From Prostheceraeus crozeri (lineage: Eukaryota > Platyhelminthes > Polycladida > Euryleptidae), in contig CAJQUW010011512.1 of assembly GCA_907163375.1 (NCBI GenBank), forward strand, positions 310,001 through 374,000: DNA of 64,000 nt, in the 5' to 3' direction. Both the position numbers and the translations under genes were made by a program. Below the pieces are notes generated by a model that had not been told where the DNA came from, ran no database searches, and saw only the letters and a list, made by a program, of their open reading frames with translations. Each line of letters starts with the position of its first letter. The first letter of the stretch is position 1. Below are positions 12,501-23,535 of this stretch, piece by piece.

Positions 12501-14874
12501 TTGATTGTTAAAATATGAGGCTCCCTGACGCAAACGCATAATCTTTCCCTAAGAACGATTCTATTAATGGATTTAAAGACCACCTTGTTCTGCAAAGAGG
12601 AAGTCGTCAAAGTGACTTCTAGCAGATATTACTTAGATTTCAGAATATTTTATTGGCAAGTATTCAATGTATTTTACTGATGACAGCAATTTATTATTGG
12701 TAAATTATTATGACAATAGCGGGCGCGAGTTAATTGCGGTTGAAAAGCAAGCGCGCGTTCGCATATATCGCATAAATATGTAATGCAAATGAAATGTGAA
12801 TACACACACGCTCACTAAATTTGTCATATGTACTTAAATGTAATACAGGCATCACTAAAGTACTTAAGCATACGTGGTCATGAAAACTTATGTAGTACCT
12901 TCATTCGGGGTGAATACTGAAATATGTAATTGCTTATTCAAGCATAATTTACTACTGAATTTACTATCTTAAAATGCAACTGGCCACAGCAGGGCCCAGT
13001 CTTCGAAATTGAAAATCACCGGTCGTGCCCTAATCGAAAAATCCGACCGCCTCCCACTTGTGTGCATCTATCTTTTACAATCTTGAAAATAAGATAAACT
13101 CAAATAATTCTTTCGAAAGGATGTTCAGTCAACGCCTCCATAAACTCCCAATTCAGACCTGTCCTTGCATGTCTTCCTCCGCCACTAAGTCATTAAAATA
13201 GATTTATTCAAGATTGAAGACTATTAATTTTTGATTATATAGGAATCAGGATGATTCACTTTATGATTAATGGACAACATGGCCGTGTCAGCTGTTCAAA
13301 ATTAAATCTGAATAATGCACATTGCACCTAAGCTGTAGTTTTACAACTATATTAACATGTACTGCAAGGGAGATCAGCGACATTTAGAACTTGGCAAGTG
13401 AACTATTTCTTCCGACATCGATGCGAATCACATGAAACCCGAACCTAACCGAAGATACGTCTTATCAAGTGATCTCTTTGAAGATTGTCTGTCTGATAAA
13501 AGACAAACGGAATACGTTACGGGTTTGACAGCAATAAGTCAATGTTAGGTAGACAGGTTTAGTATCACGAATTCCGAGATATTTTTTCATTTTGCACAAT
13601 TATTTCCAAGAATAGTCGTAGGAATTGATGTTTATCGACAACTTTGATTATTTCATTTTGGTTTTTAGAATGTCTCAATTAAATCTGTGAAAGAAAATTC
13701 TGGTAAAAGAAAAAAAACTGTGTTAAAAAATTCAAATGAATTATTCAATGAGCGATTCAAGTTAATAGTCACAAATCTCTCAATCATTATATTCAATGAG
13801 GTTTTCATTCTGGTAAACTTTCTTACATAAATCTGGAAATTCATTCAAATATCAGACGAATATCCTTTTGATGAGAAGCATAAAGATGTCAATCCCTTTG
13901 AATTTTGTGATCTCGATGGCTAATTTGAAGCCTGAGTAGAATCGGATGCGGGAAAGTCCACGGCTGACATTCGATAAACTATAATCAGAAAAAGGATATG
14001 AGTTTTGATATGATGTGACGATGACAATGAGGTTACACCTGCAAATGATTTTGACCTGCAAGCCCGTTATCAATTCATTTACTGTCCATTTTAAACAGTA
14101 TGTGTTGGATAAGTGATGCAGACCTTTCTCCCGCTCAATCTGAATTTATGTTTCTTCGTGATGACATCATGTTGCCTCTTAATACTCATAAGCAAAACTA
14201 AATTCAGTGAAATCTCCTTTGCGGACCACTTCTATATTCGGACATGGACCACCGAAAAAGTGGTCCACGGCGCCATAAAGGAGCTGAGCACAAGATCAAG
14301 AGGACATGGTAAAGATATGAAAACAGTAAATTGCATTTCTGCTATAGCAGAGCACACTAATGACACACAGTCTCTAATTTTCCTATTGAAAATATCATTT
14401 TTGAAGGCCGTAGGCGTTTGTCCTCGTGCAACCCTCGTACTTACGTATAATTGAGCTATGTGCCTTATGTACAACAGCATATGAGCTTCAAAGTACTCTT
14501 GTAATGTCAATAAATAGATACGTACATTTAATGAAAAAATATGCATTTATAAAAGATTACGCGAATTTGAAATTTGGACACAATGTGCATACTGTTGCTT
14601 ACAAACTTAACGGGTACAAAAGGATTATTGTCTACTTTAATAAGCGCAGTCCAGGTACCACTAGGCTATGAGTTGTAGAGGAGCTTAGACGTGCACACTC
14701 AGGTAGATAACTCACACTGGCTAGGAGTTCAGATAGGTCACTTGGTGCCATCTCACACAAGGATCAAAAGATTGCGGTCGATCATAACTTTGATAGGTAG
14801 GAACCGATCTTTCAAAACAAGCGAACATGCGTTGTTCATAAAGAGATGGTTCTCCCCGTGCCCGGATTCCAGTT
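9592..14874. other. Long non-coding stretch, no gene seen
   Basis: About 5.3 kb is without a recognisable exon, transposon protein or window-internal repeat. Two GC-richer patches (12270-12380 with several GGGCCC strings, and 12980-13070) stand out, but no terminal repeats or coding frame could be tied to them. A C-rich patch at 10290-10340 is similarly unexplained. The rest is AT-rich with short chance frames. Confidence 0.5.
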
Positions 14875-15174
14875 GCAAAATTGACCAAAAAGAGAGGCAA
14901 ATTTCAACAGGCACTAGATGCTGTATTAAAGTCGTGCGAGCTTTCGACTTTCCGCTTTAATCATGCACATATAAAGTGATAGATAAGCAAAGAAGATCGA
15001 AAACAGAATTTACACTAATAATCTATAAATCATTAAAGACAAATACTGTAAGTTAAAAGTCAAAAATGCAGGACAGAAAAAGAGAAAAAAGTAAAAAGAA
15101 AATTAGTTTAATAGTTACTTTAATGAAGCATCTAGTGCCTGTTGAAATTTGCCTCTCTTTTTGGTCAATTTTGC
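14875..15174. repeat. Inverted repeat, 58-bp arms, 184-bp spacer
   Basis: The left arm 14875-14932 includes TTGACCAAAAAGAGAGGCAA, then ATTTCAACAGGCACTAGATG. Its reverse complement occupies 15117-15174 with only two or three differences near the inner end. The spacer is very A-rich and non-coding. Arms this similar suggest a fairly recent inverted duplication or a foldback-type insertion. No flanking target duplication was recognised. Confidence 0.8.
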
Positions 15175-16169
15175 GAACATGGGCTGTGGTGGAAGGCTTG
15201 CTATGAAGCGAGCGGCGGCATTGATAATGGCCTCTTACCTAAATAGATTATTTTTTCGGAATTCCACACAACATACCGATGCAATTGTCAATCCCTGTCG
15301 AAAAAGCGGCACAACTATGTTCGCGGAAACCTGCCCTGAAGTAGATAGAAGTGTCTTTTGGAGTCAACCACAACACTTGTATGAAGCCACTGCTTTTTAT
15401 GCACTCAGTTTTTGAAAATGTGAAATACACCAAAATAATTTTTGAAACCGAATGAAACATTTTTTGACAGCTTAGATGCTTAAATACAGCGAGATCTCTT
15501 ATTAGTTATGTTAGAATATGAAGTGTTGATCAATAACACTCAGATAATTCGTGACACGACGAAAGCAGTGCGCCCATGACAAAAGTAGACATTCATGCGG
15601 AAAATGCCTTTATTTCATTGTGATATATTGCAAGTTAAAACTCGAGTGAAGATCTTAACAGTTAATTGCTCTTCCTGGTTCACTACAGATTAGAAGACAG
15701 CACTTCAACTTCAGTCTATTTTAAGAAGCAACAATAGCGTTAGCTGAGAGAGTTAATTTCCTTCTGTTCTATTATAAAGGAAGCCGTGAGAGGTGATCAA
15801 GAATTCATCATCTCCTATTTTCTGTGCATTTCAACATGTGTTTTGGCTCATGAAATGTAGACTGAAATAGAAGCAATCAAAGGTCTTCAATTTTCGTCTG
15901 TAAAAAAGTAGAGCATGAAGATGCACAGAATCGGAAAGAAGATAATCTAATGATGCGGAAGAAGGAATCAATTTATCTCCAGTATTCCGTCTTTTTGTTG
16001 ATGCTCTAAAATTGACATATCAAGGCATTGAAAATGACGGTTGAAGGATTTTTAATTGTTAGGAAAATATTATTCTACAATGACATGATGAAAATTAATG
16101 ATCTGATCTGGAAAATGTGCTTTGTTGCCTAAGAAATAAAACTTTCTTATATTGCGAAGCGGTTTCAGC
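15175..16169. other. Non-coding DNA, nothing recognised
   Basis: An open frame just past the inverted repeat (15149-15415, +) has no recognisable domain, and part of it lies inside the repeat arm, so it is not proposed as a gene. Confidence 0.45.
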
Positions 16170-16352
16170 GCGGAGTCTTCCTTCCTTATTTTCTATTTAT
16201 CTTTCTTTTTGTCCCACTTTCATTATTTTGTGCTGAGTGCTTGGCAAGAATGCAATGTACCTATTTTGAAGTCTTAGGTGTGACTTGACCAAGTTTTGAA
16301 CCCAGGTCTCCCGGACGCAGAGGGAACACTTCATCACACGGGAAGCCTTGTT
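16170..16352 (-). repeat. SINE-B, tRNA-derived SINE copy, split from its right flank by a transposon
   Basis: On the minus strand the tRNA-like head carries CCGGGAGACCTGGGTTCAAA, whose GGTTCAAAAC part is B-box-like. It is followed by the shared body (ACTTCAAAATAGGTAC and CTTGCCAAGCACTCAGCAC on the minus strand). The copy ends next to gttggaac, the target site of the element at 16361-17332. Confidence 0.75.
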
Positions 16353-16360
16353 GTTGGAAC

Positions 16361-17332
16361 CAAAGATCGGCAATGATAAAATGATATCATTTTATTTTTG
16401 AAAATGATATGAAATGATATCATCAATAATTTTTATTTCAATTATTTTCTAATCGTAGATTCTTGGCAAGTTACATTGAAGCAAATTTAGTCTCTTTCGT
16501 TTGTTTTGCCAATGGCCTCCCCACTGGTTGATTCATGTATCGAAAAGCAACAGGCTATTATCTGTCAGTCTGTCTATCACAGAGATTGTCAAACAATGCT
16601 AGTTTAAAAACACTAGTTTGAATGTTTTTTCCTGACTTGTCTTAGTTTCTATAATACGAGTATAATATAAGCTTATGAATAAATTGTTAGTAATATGTAA
16701 ACGAGGCTTTGAAATTTGGAAATGCGAGTACGGTCAAAGCTCGACATTTCGGACTTGGATAATTAAGATTCTGGTTAATAAAGACCGCCGTTTTCTGGGA
16801 TTAGCTCTACTGTACATGTACAGTGCATGTCTCAGATATTGCTGGCTAATTCAGACTTACAGTAGGCCTATGATTGAACATTGAACTAATTAATAATTGT
16901 CTTGATGTTTTGAAGCTTTGACTGTTATCTAAATATTTTTAGCCTTTTTTTGTACTTTAGACTCTGTCGGCCTAGTCAACTGCATATTGTAGGCACATGT
17001 GCAATTCGAGTGTGTAAAGCTTAAATCAAAACTTGCAATGTCTAATGTATAGGCCATAGACCCTACCTAAGTTTTTGATAGACAAGAAGCTTTGTATGAC
17101 TAAACTTCTTTTTTCGGTCTTCCATTATTTGGAATATATCGATGCTGCATGCACTCTAATTTTAATTTCATTGCTAATGGCAGCAAAAGTATCATGGTAG
17201 CAATGTAAACCGAAAAATTCGCATGACTAGATCTAATTACGGTGTAGGCCTATACGCATGTTTCACTAAAAAATGGTGTATTTTCATCATGAAAAATAAA
17301 ATGACATAAAATGATATCATTGCCGATCATAG
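16361..17332. mobile_element. Non-autonomous hAT-like DNA transposon with perfect 8-bp TSD, family M2
   Basis: The element is flanked by perfect copies of gttggaac at 16353-16360 and 17333-17340. The ends share GATCGGCAATGAT (16365-16377; reverse complement at the right end up to about 17328), followed by related AT-rich subterminal sequence. The palindrome ATGATATCAT occurs at 16381-16390 and 16414-16423 on the left and at 17311-17320 on the right, possible binding sites for a transposase. The outermost three to four bases differ between ends (CAAA versus CTAT). The 972-bp interior has no transposase frame. An 8-bp TSD points to hAT, or less likely P or Merlin. Confidence 0.85.
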
Positions 17333-17340
17333 GTTGGAAC

Positions 17341-19295
17341 TGTGATAGTCACATCTTGCGGCACTTGTACGTGGTCATTCGATCTTTGGGCTGTGTGGTC
17401 GAGTCTCTCCCTCTCAAATGTCATTGGCAGTTCACTGTTGGGACATCCGAGTTAAAATTCTTCTCCTTCATCCTCCTTGTCACTGTTCTTCTTTCATTCT
17501 TCACGGATTCCTTCTCGTCACCCTCTTCCTACTCCCGAAACTTGTCTCCAATTTTCACGCGACTCCGCAATTGCTTGATCATCAGTAGAAAGTACATGTA
17601 GCTTCACTTACATTTTGATGAAGTCCATGACTACAATGAAGAGGTAAGGGCTCACCGAACAGAAAGTAACATCAACATTGGAAAGCATATTCTGTGCCCA
17701 AACACCAATTGAAATCGAAACATCTGCGTCTTGCAATTAAGAACCATGTGAAGATTTTTATACCTTTTTTAATAGGAAATTTTTTTAATGACATTATGAT
17801 TAATATTTGAGGTAAACAACAGGACCTTGTCTGGGGTGGTTGCCATTTGTCATGTAATGCAAGTATACCGTAGTGCATACTATATTCAAACTCGACATCA
17901 ACTCAACTCCTGTACTCGTACTTTCACAAATTGCTTCTCTTATGAACGTCACATAATTGCCTGAAGGAAATGAAACATGCCTGTAAAAATCAAAGATAAT
18001 GCATCCATCTGTTTTGGATATAACGTTCATACAGAAGAAATCAACAAATTGTTGACTTTTATGCACTGTTTACAATTTCTTAGTCGATAATTATCCTTCA
18101 ATATTCTTTCGTTTGATGAGATTGCCGATAAGTCGAACCCTAAGCAATGTTGCAATCATTCTTAGTAGATTTGTTTGTAGGCTTTCTGTATGACAAACTC
18201 ATTCCTTGTTATCATATTATACTCGACCCTGACGATGTAAGGATAGCAAAGCATACAAGTAGAAGTGCACAAGAGCACGGAAGAGCAGTGCTAAATATTT
18301 CTCTCACGTTATCTTACGGACTGCTTCTTTCTTTGATGCAATGTTTAGCGCGGTGTGTCGGCTGTGATACAGAATCCAACACATTCCAAGTTAATCTCAC
18401 TTTTTTTAATAATAGAAGACTGTGAAAGAAATAAACGAGAGAGGACACTAATTATCTCCAAGAAATGAATGAATTTCCTTAAAAACAATTGCTCGTGTTG
18501 TGAATGTTCATTGTCTGGAAACAATGAAGCAATGCAAGCAAATGCGATGTGATTCTTAATTTATAGAATTCTAAATTTCTTAATTGCTTTGAAAAGAGAA
18601 TAATGTATAGACTAAGTATGACATTATATAAATTGTATTATGAATTCAACCGGATTCAAATAATGATTTCCCAGCTTTGCGATACTACCGCACTGATCTT
18701 GTTCAACAAATGATGTGAGCTTTATTGCAATCTGAAGCTCATCTCCCAAGTTTTACGAAAGCATGGCAATTGGTGATGAACGGCCTCAGCTAAAACCCCT
18801 ATGTATTTTGAATTTCTTCATTTGTAAATCAGATTCACAAGTTTTGTTTGTTCTGAGCACTTGCAGTCCGCATATCATGCCATCGAAATAATTTCAGGTG
18901 AATGATAGCAATGTTGTTTAGGGAAGATGCCAGGAAATCCCGAATTTTCGCCGTCCATACTCTAGCTGTTACAGACAGGGGCAGGTGACTCGAAAGGAGC
19001 GGGTTCGAATCCCTGCAAGTGTTAATTTTCATGTCACTACTTGGTCGTTAAAATTCAATATTGCTAAATATGATTGATTTCTCTATTTCAAAACAATGCT
19101 GATCCTTTTCATCTTGATTGGTATGACATCGAGCTCTATAATGTGTTTAACCACTCAGGCAGTTGCTCCTCAAAACATCTGAAATTGAAGGTGGAGCCTA
19201 GTTTGTTTGAAAATACTGAATATGTGTTCATCGACTGCTCAAGTGAAGAAATTAAGAGCTTTCTTCACTTGTCTTGTATTGGTTGTTTTTGTAGG
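17341..19295. other. Non-coding DNA, nothing firmly recognised
   Basis: A GC-moderate pyrimidine-rich stretch follows the transposon (17340-17600), without exon signals. A tRNA-like string near 18955-19020 (GCGGGTTCGAATCCC) has a good B-box/T-arm but no matching D-arm at the right distance. Otherwise the stretch is AT-rich. Confidence 0.45.
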
Positions 19296-19898
19296 GAGTT
19301 GTATAGGTGGGAATATTCCTTGGCTAGTCATTTTATTTTTAGAGATTGGAAAGAGCCAAGTAAATTGCCAGAATTGTTTTGCTAATTAATGCAATATCTT
19401 TCCTCTACTATCCGTAGCTATCATCAGGCAGTAAGTGAATGATTTGCAGAAGAAAATTTGAAATTCACATCAAGATATATAAAAAAAGATATACAACCAA
19501 AGATCAACTCAAGACACGAACTTGACATTTGTAGAGATTTCCTCTTTCATTGACTATGTACTTACACATTAATCAGATTTTTAATTCACATCCTATTTCT
19601 TCCCTGTTTTCTTGCTGTCAGGTCATTTACTATAAATGCTATTAGTACTATGTAACCCTTCACTGCCTGCCGCATAGCTCCTTCTCTTCTCATCTCTTGC
19701 CATGGTGTTGCATATTTTGTATATCTTTTTTATATAGCTCTTGATGTGAATTTCAAATTTTATTCTGTAAACCATTCACTTACTGTCTGATGATAGCTAC
19801 GGATAGTAGCAGAAATATATTGCACTAATTAGCAATTATTGATAAATTCTACCAATTTACTTGGCTCTTTCCAATCTCAAACAATAGAGTTGTATAGG
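19296..19898. mobile_element. Inverted-repeat element, about 150-160-bp arms, flanked by 12-bp direct repeats
   Basis: The arms are about 19342-19494 and 19718-19878. Both carry GAGATTGGAAAGAGCCAAG, then CTACTATCCGTAGCTATCAT, then GAAATTCACATCAAGA, read in opposite directions, with moderate divergence. The direct repeat gagttgtatagg is present at 19296-19307 and 19887-19898. The inverted arms do not start right at the direct repeats (34 nt extra on the left, about 8 on the right), so either the ends have decayed or the direct repeats are not a simple target duplication. The 223-bp interior is non-coding. Confidence 0.65.
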
Positions 19899-20413
19899 CT
19901 TTTAGGCCTAACAGAATATTGTATTTCTTTGGAAATCAGTTGATTAGCGTAGATTTTAATCTTGCTAAATCTGTAGCAATCTGTTAAATTTAGTTGTATT
20001 GCAGGAATGATTTTCCAGATTTTCTTGTAAATTAGAGCCACCATTAAATTCAGAAAATGATTAGTCAGCTATATTGAACCCATAGAAATTGACAACAGTA
20101 AAACCTCTAGAATGGAAGTTAAGCTTTACTCAATTCGCAATGGTGGCACATAAATCCCACGCTTTGTCATTTAGGTACTCTTGTCAACGTCTGGGGGTCA
20201 TTGGTCTAGAATTAGTCCAAATCTAAACTTTAAACTGGTTATTCATACCGCAACATATTTTCCCCGGTTTGCCGACACATTGAGTCAATTTCCATTCTTG
20301 GTAACTTCAGATAAACAGTTGATTTCTATGGTAAAAACTGCTATCATTTCACGCTATCAGGAGGCCGAAAGGTCCACGACACATTTATGGAAACTACACA
20401 TAAATCTCACGGT
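19899..20413. other. Non-coding DNA, nothing recognised
   Basis: AT-rich sequence between two mobile elements, with no exon or repeat recognised. Confidence 0.5.
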
Positions 20414-21012
20414 GGTCTCCGTGGCACAGTGGCCAAGTGCCTGGGTTAGCGGTCTTTTGTTCCAGAGGTCGATCCCTGAAAGTGTCATTAGAAGTCGACA
20501 GAAAGGGAATTCGGAATAAAAGGGTACTTCTATTCTTTCCTCCCCCCTCCACATTTTTGTTGCTGACACCCGAGATTTTGCATCGTCTCTCGATGCACGA
20601 TCTTCTCTTGCTCCTAAGGGCAATCTCGCTACTGTCGCAAAAGCGTTGAGTGTGTAAAATGAGCTTGTAGAACATTTACAGCCTCAGAGCTAGACAACTG
20701 CTCGTCATTTGTCTGTAGACAACAACCACACGAAGTTCATGATCACACCTGTACCTTGTATTCTAACTGAGTATCCAAGGCACCAATCCTTCATCCCACG
20801 GTTCAAGTAGGACTTCTCAGTGACAGCTGTACTGTCACTCAGTGACAGATCGAGTCTATTCTAAACCCAATGTGACTAACCTTGAAGAAATTTGATGATT
20901 TTGGAAAACTTGAAAAATGTGGTGGGGGGAAGAATAGAAGTACCAATAAAAGTACCACAGCGCTGCAGAAAAGTCTGACTATGTCAGCACCATCCAAGCC
21001 CCTAATCTGGCC
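20414..21012 (+). repeat. SINE-A copy split by a DNA transposon
   Basis: The head and body at 20414-20522 (GGTCTCCGTGGCACAGTGG, a damaged B box GGTCGATCCC, then GACAGAAAGGGAATTCGG) stop at aataaaag. After the 422-bp transposon the SINE resumes at 20945 with the duplicated aataaaag and then TACCACAGCGCTGCAGAAAA and GTCAGCACCATCCAAGCCCC. The resumed part is exactly what the longer copies at 4045 and 22235 carry at this point, so the insertion is certain and later than the SINE. Confidence 0.9.
20523..20944. mobile_element. Non-autonomous DNA transposon with perfect 8-bp TSD, family M3, copy 1
   Basis: The terminal inverted repeats start GGTACTTCTATTCTT and continue through a run of C into CCACATTTTT, about 36 bp in all. 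The right end mirrors this through GGTGGGGGGAAG. The flanks are perfect 8-bp duplications aataaaag at 20515-20522 and 20945-20952. The interior has no transposase. It aligns throughout with 28319-28718. The GG terminus with an 8-bp TSD leaves hAT, Merlin or P as candidate superfamilies; I cannot decide between them without a transposase. Confidence 0.92.
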
Positions 21013-22234
21013 AAGGTTTCATTTGTCTGACCTCGTTCAACGTTGCCAGGGACCAAAAACGGGTAAGTAAGTATATATTATACAGAATAGATAAACATCT
21101 TTCAATAATATATAAAAACGCGTCAGAATGGTTTCATGCAGGAGATTTTGTTTCAACTTTTCGCAATTTTCCGAAGCGGTAATTTCAATAATTTCCTTTC
21201 CTCTTTAAAGAATGAACTTTTTGACATTCAGAACTCTTATTTGAATTATTTCAATATTTCATTTATTTTCAATAAATAGAGACTATTCGCTTTTGTTTCG
21301 ATAATCGGTTCAATTGAAGTCTGGTGCACGCGCATAGTTCCATCCACTTTCATCTGACAGAAAGATGGTGGGAAAGAAGGTCTGAGGGAAGGAGGAACAC
21401 TGCAAGTCTGACGTCTAATTGACGTTCATTGTATCTCGGAGATGTAGCAAAAAGAAGAATGAAAACAATTTTCCAATTCTTGCTGTCTGTTTGGTTATAG
21501 AGAAGCGTGGATGCTTTTCCTGATTAAGTGAATCTCCCAATCGACCTCAACAATCCAAGTCGTATTTGCGAGGTAGCAGGCGCGAATCGAAAAGATGAAA
21601 TAATGAGATCTTTGGCGAACTCATTAAGCACAAGAGCGAAGAATGCAACAAGCTTACACATCACGAGAGTGCCTGCATTTTGATTCGAATGCTCTCGTAA
21701 GGATGACGTTAATAGACGGTTCATTTGAAGATAAAAACCTAATCCTGATTTAGGCTATAATGGACCGGAATGTGACAGACGGATGTTAGAATTGAAGGCA
21801 CAATCTCATGGGACATTCTGGTGCCATGAATGAATGACCGAACATTTGAAGATCGACGAAGGATTGACCCTAATCATAATTTGTTTGTTTTCTATTTGTG
21901 ACAACATGAACCGAATGAGATGATGTTGTGCTATGGAGACTGTCCTTATACATGAATAATGAATATGCATGCAGTATGAAAAAGCCACAGTTCAATGAAG
22001 GCTATTTAGCGACATATTAGGAATGAAATTATATTAAGACTTCCGCTGTCCCATGAAAGTTTGCTTCGGACATATTTTCAATTCAGCAACACATTTATGT
22101 GATTCTTGTATTGACGATGTGTGAAGCGGAATCTTAATCATTTAGAATCATCGAGTGCATGAAGTATGCAAAAAAATAGAAAAACACTCTTAACATTGCA
22201 GTGATAGGATGTTTATCTTTATTGGTTTTTATAG
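21013..22234. other. Non-coding DNA, nothing recognised
   Basis: AT-rich, with chance frames on both strands and no window-internal repeats. Confidence 0.5.
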
Positions 22235-22422
22235 ATTGTCCGTGGGGCAGGGGTTAAGTGCTCAGCCTAGCGATCTTTCGGTCCAGAGGTCGAGCCCCGA
22301 ATGTGTCATTGGAAGTCGTCAGGAAGGTCATCCGGACTAAAAGCATCACAGCGCTCCAGATTGAAGTCTGACTACGTCAGCACCGTCCAAGCCCCCAGTC
22401 AGTGGAGTAGTGACGCTAAACC
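22235..22422 (+). repeat. SINE-A, near full length
   Basis: A slightly mutated A box (GGGGCAGGGGTTAAGTG) is followed by an intact GGTCCAGAGGTCGAGCCCCG and GTGTCATTGGAAGTC. The body continues through CATCCGGACTAAAAG, CACAGCGCTCCAGATTG, TACGTCAGCACCGTCCAAGC and the tail GTAGTGACGCTAAACC. With 4045-4240 it defines the full-length unit of about 190 bp. Confidence 0.88.
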
Positions 22423-23351
22423 ATTCATTTTTTTCATTTGATTAACGAATATCCATGTATTATAAGACCAGCAAAATTGAAATATTTGCCGATGCCTATT
22501 GATAATTTGTGCTACCTTCCTACACAAGGTCCTAATTCAAACATTCTCTGAAATTTATTTCGAAGTATTAAGTATGAAATTTACGTCAGTATTAAAGGCG
22601 GCAGCATCATCACTTCTTTGATTAAATGTTTTCGTCAATGACAAAGGCAAAATTTGCTTCGGAAATATTTCAAAAATTTATTTAAAAATATTTTGCTGCC
22701 AATTAGTCGCCCTTTGTGTCACCAATTAGAGGCGATCATTAATATTAGAGGTTGTTTGGTAATAATAATATCTGTACTTGAGTTTCACAAGACGACGAAC
22801 ACTTTCGGAAATTGAAGCGACAGAGCACAAATTTTGTTTAACGATTACAAAGTTAGAACACAAACACACATGCAGTAGATTCCACACTTTCTATAGTCAA
22901 TAAGCAAAAAACGTGGTGCGAGCAAAAAAAAGTGGTGCGTGCAAGTTTCTTTATGTGACTGACCTTTCTTCAAGAAACACAAGGACATCAGCAAACATCC
23001 TGGACTGCAATTCGGTATGGAAGAATAAGATAATACGTAATAATTTTATAAATGATTGCTAAATAATAAACAACCGCAGCTTCGAATAAGGAAGATCATT
23101 TCGGATCACAGGATCCTATTGTCATTGAGGCACACTTTTAAACACCCAAATCTGCGTGAAGGATGTTGAATTGCAAAGTGCGGAGTATGGGCGCAGAATA
23201 ATACATCGCATGTTAAGGATTAAGTTCAGAATTTATTTGTCATGTCTGAAAACACGTTACAAAATCATTATCGAAAAATGCAGTTTTTGAAATCGTCATT
23301 ACTTTGTATTACTCATTTGACAATGCAGCTATTCTATTGAAAAAATGAATC
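22423..23351. other. Non-coding DNA, nothing recognised
   Basis: A short imperfect repeat of GTGGTGCG(A/T)GCAA near 22912-22943 separated by an A run is the only local structure. No gene signal was seen. Confidence 0.5.
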
Positions 23352-23535
23352 TTTAACATCACTGCTCCCCATACTTGGGGCTTGGACGGTGCTGACATAG
23401 TCAGACTTTTCTGGAGTGTTGTAGTGCTTTTTGTCCGGATGCCCTTCACCCCGACTTCCAATGTCACTTTCGGGGCTCGACCTCTGAACCAAAAGATCGC
23501 TAGGCCAAGCACTTCACCACTGTGCCACGGAGACC
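23352..23535 (-). repeat. SINE-A, near full length, reverse orientation
   Basis: The plus strand shows the unit backwards: GGGGCTTGGACGGTGCTGAC, CATAGTCAGACTTTTCTG, GTCCGGATGCCCTTC, GGGGCTCGACCTCTG (B box) and TGTGCCACGGAGACC (head). All segments of the unit are present. Confidence 0.88.

Noticed and set aside
12270-13070. A DNA transposon bounded by CAGGGCCC strings
   Set aside because: The strings near 12311 and 12985 are in the same orientation, GGGCCC is self-complementary, and no target duplication or extended inverted repeat could be found.
14113-14960. Three consecutive + frames as exons of one gene
   Set aside because: They overlap minus-strand frames of equal length, have no matching acceptor/donor pairs, and part of the last one lies in the inverted repeat at 14875.
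18955-19020. A tRNA-Ser-like gene or SINE
   Set aside because: GCGGGTTCGAATCCC is a good T-arm, but no D-arm/A box lies at the correct distance and no other copy was found in the window.
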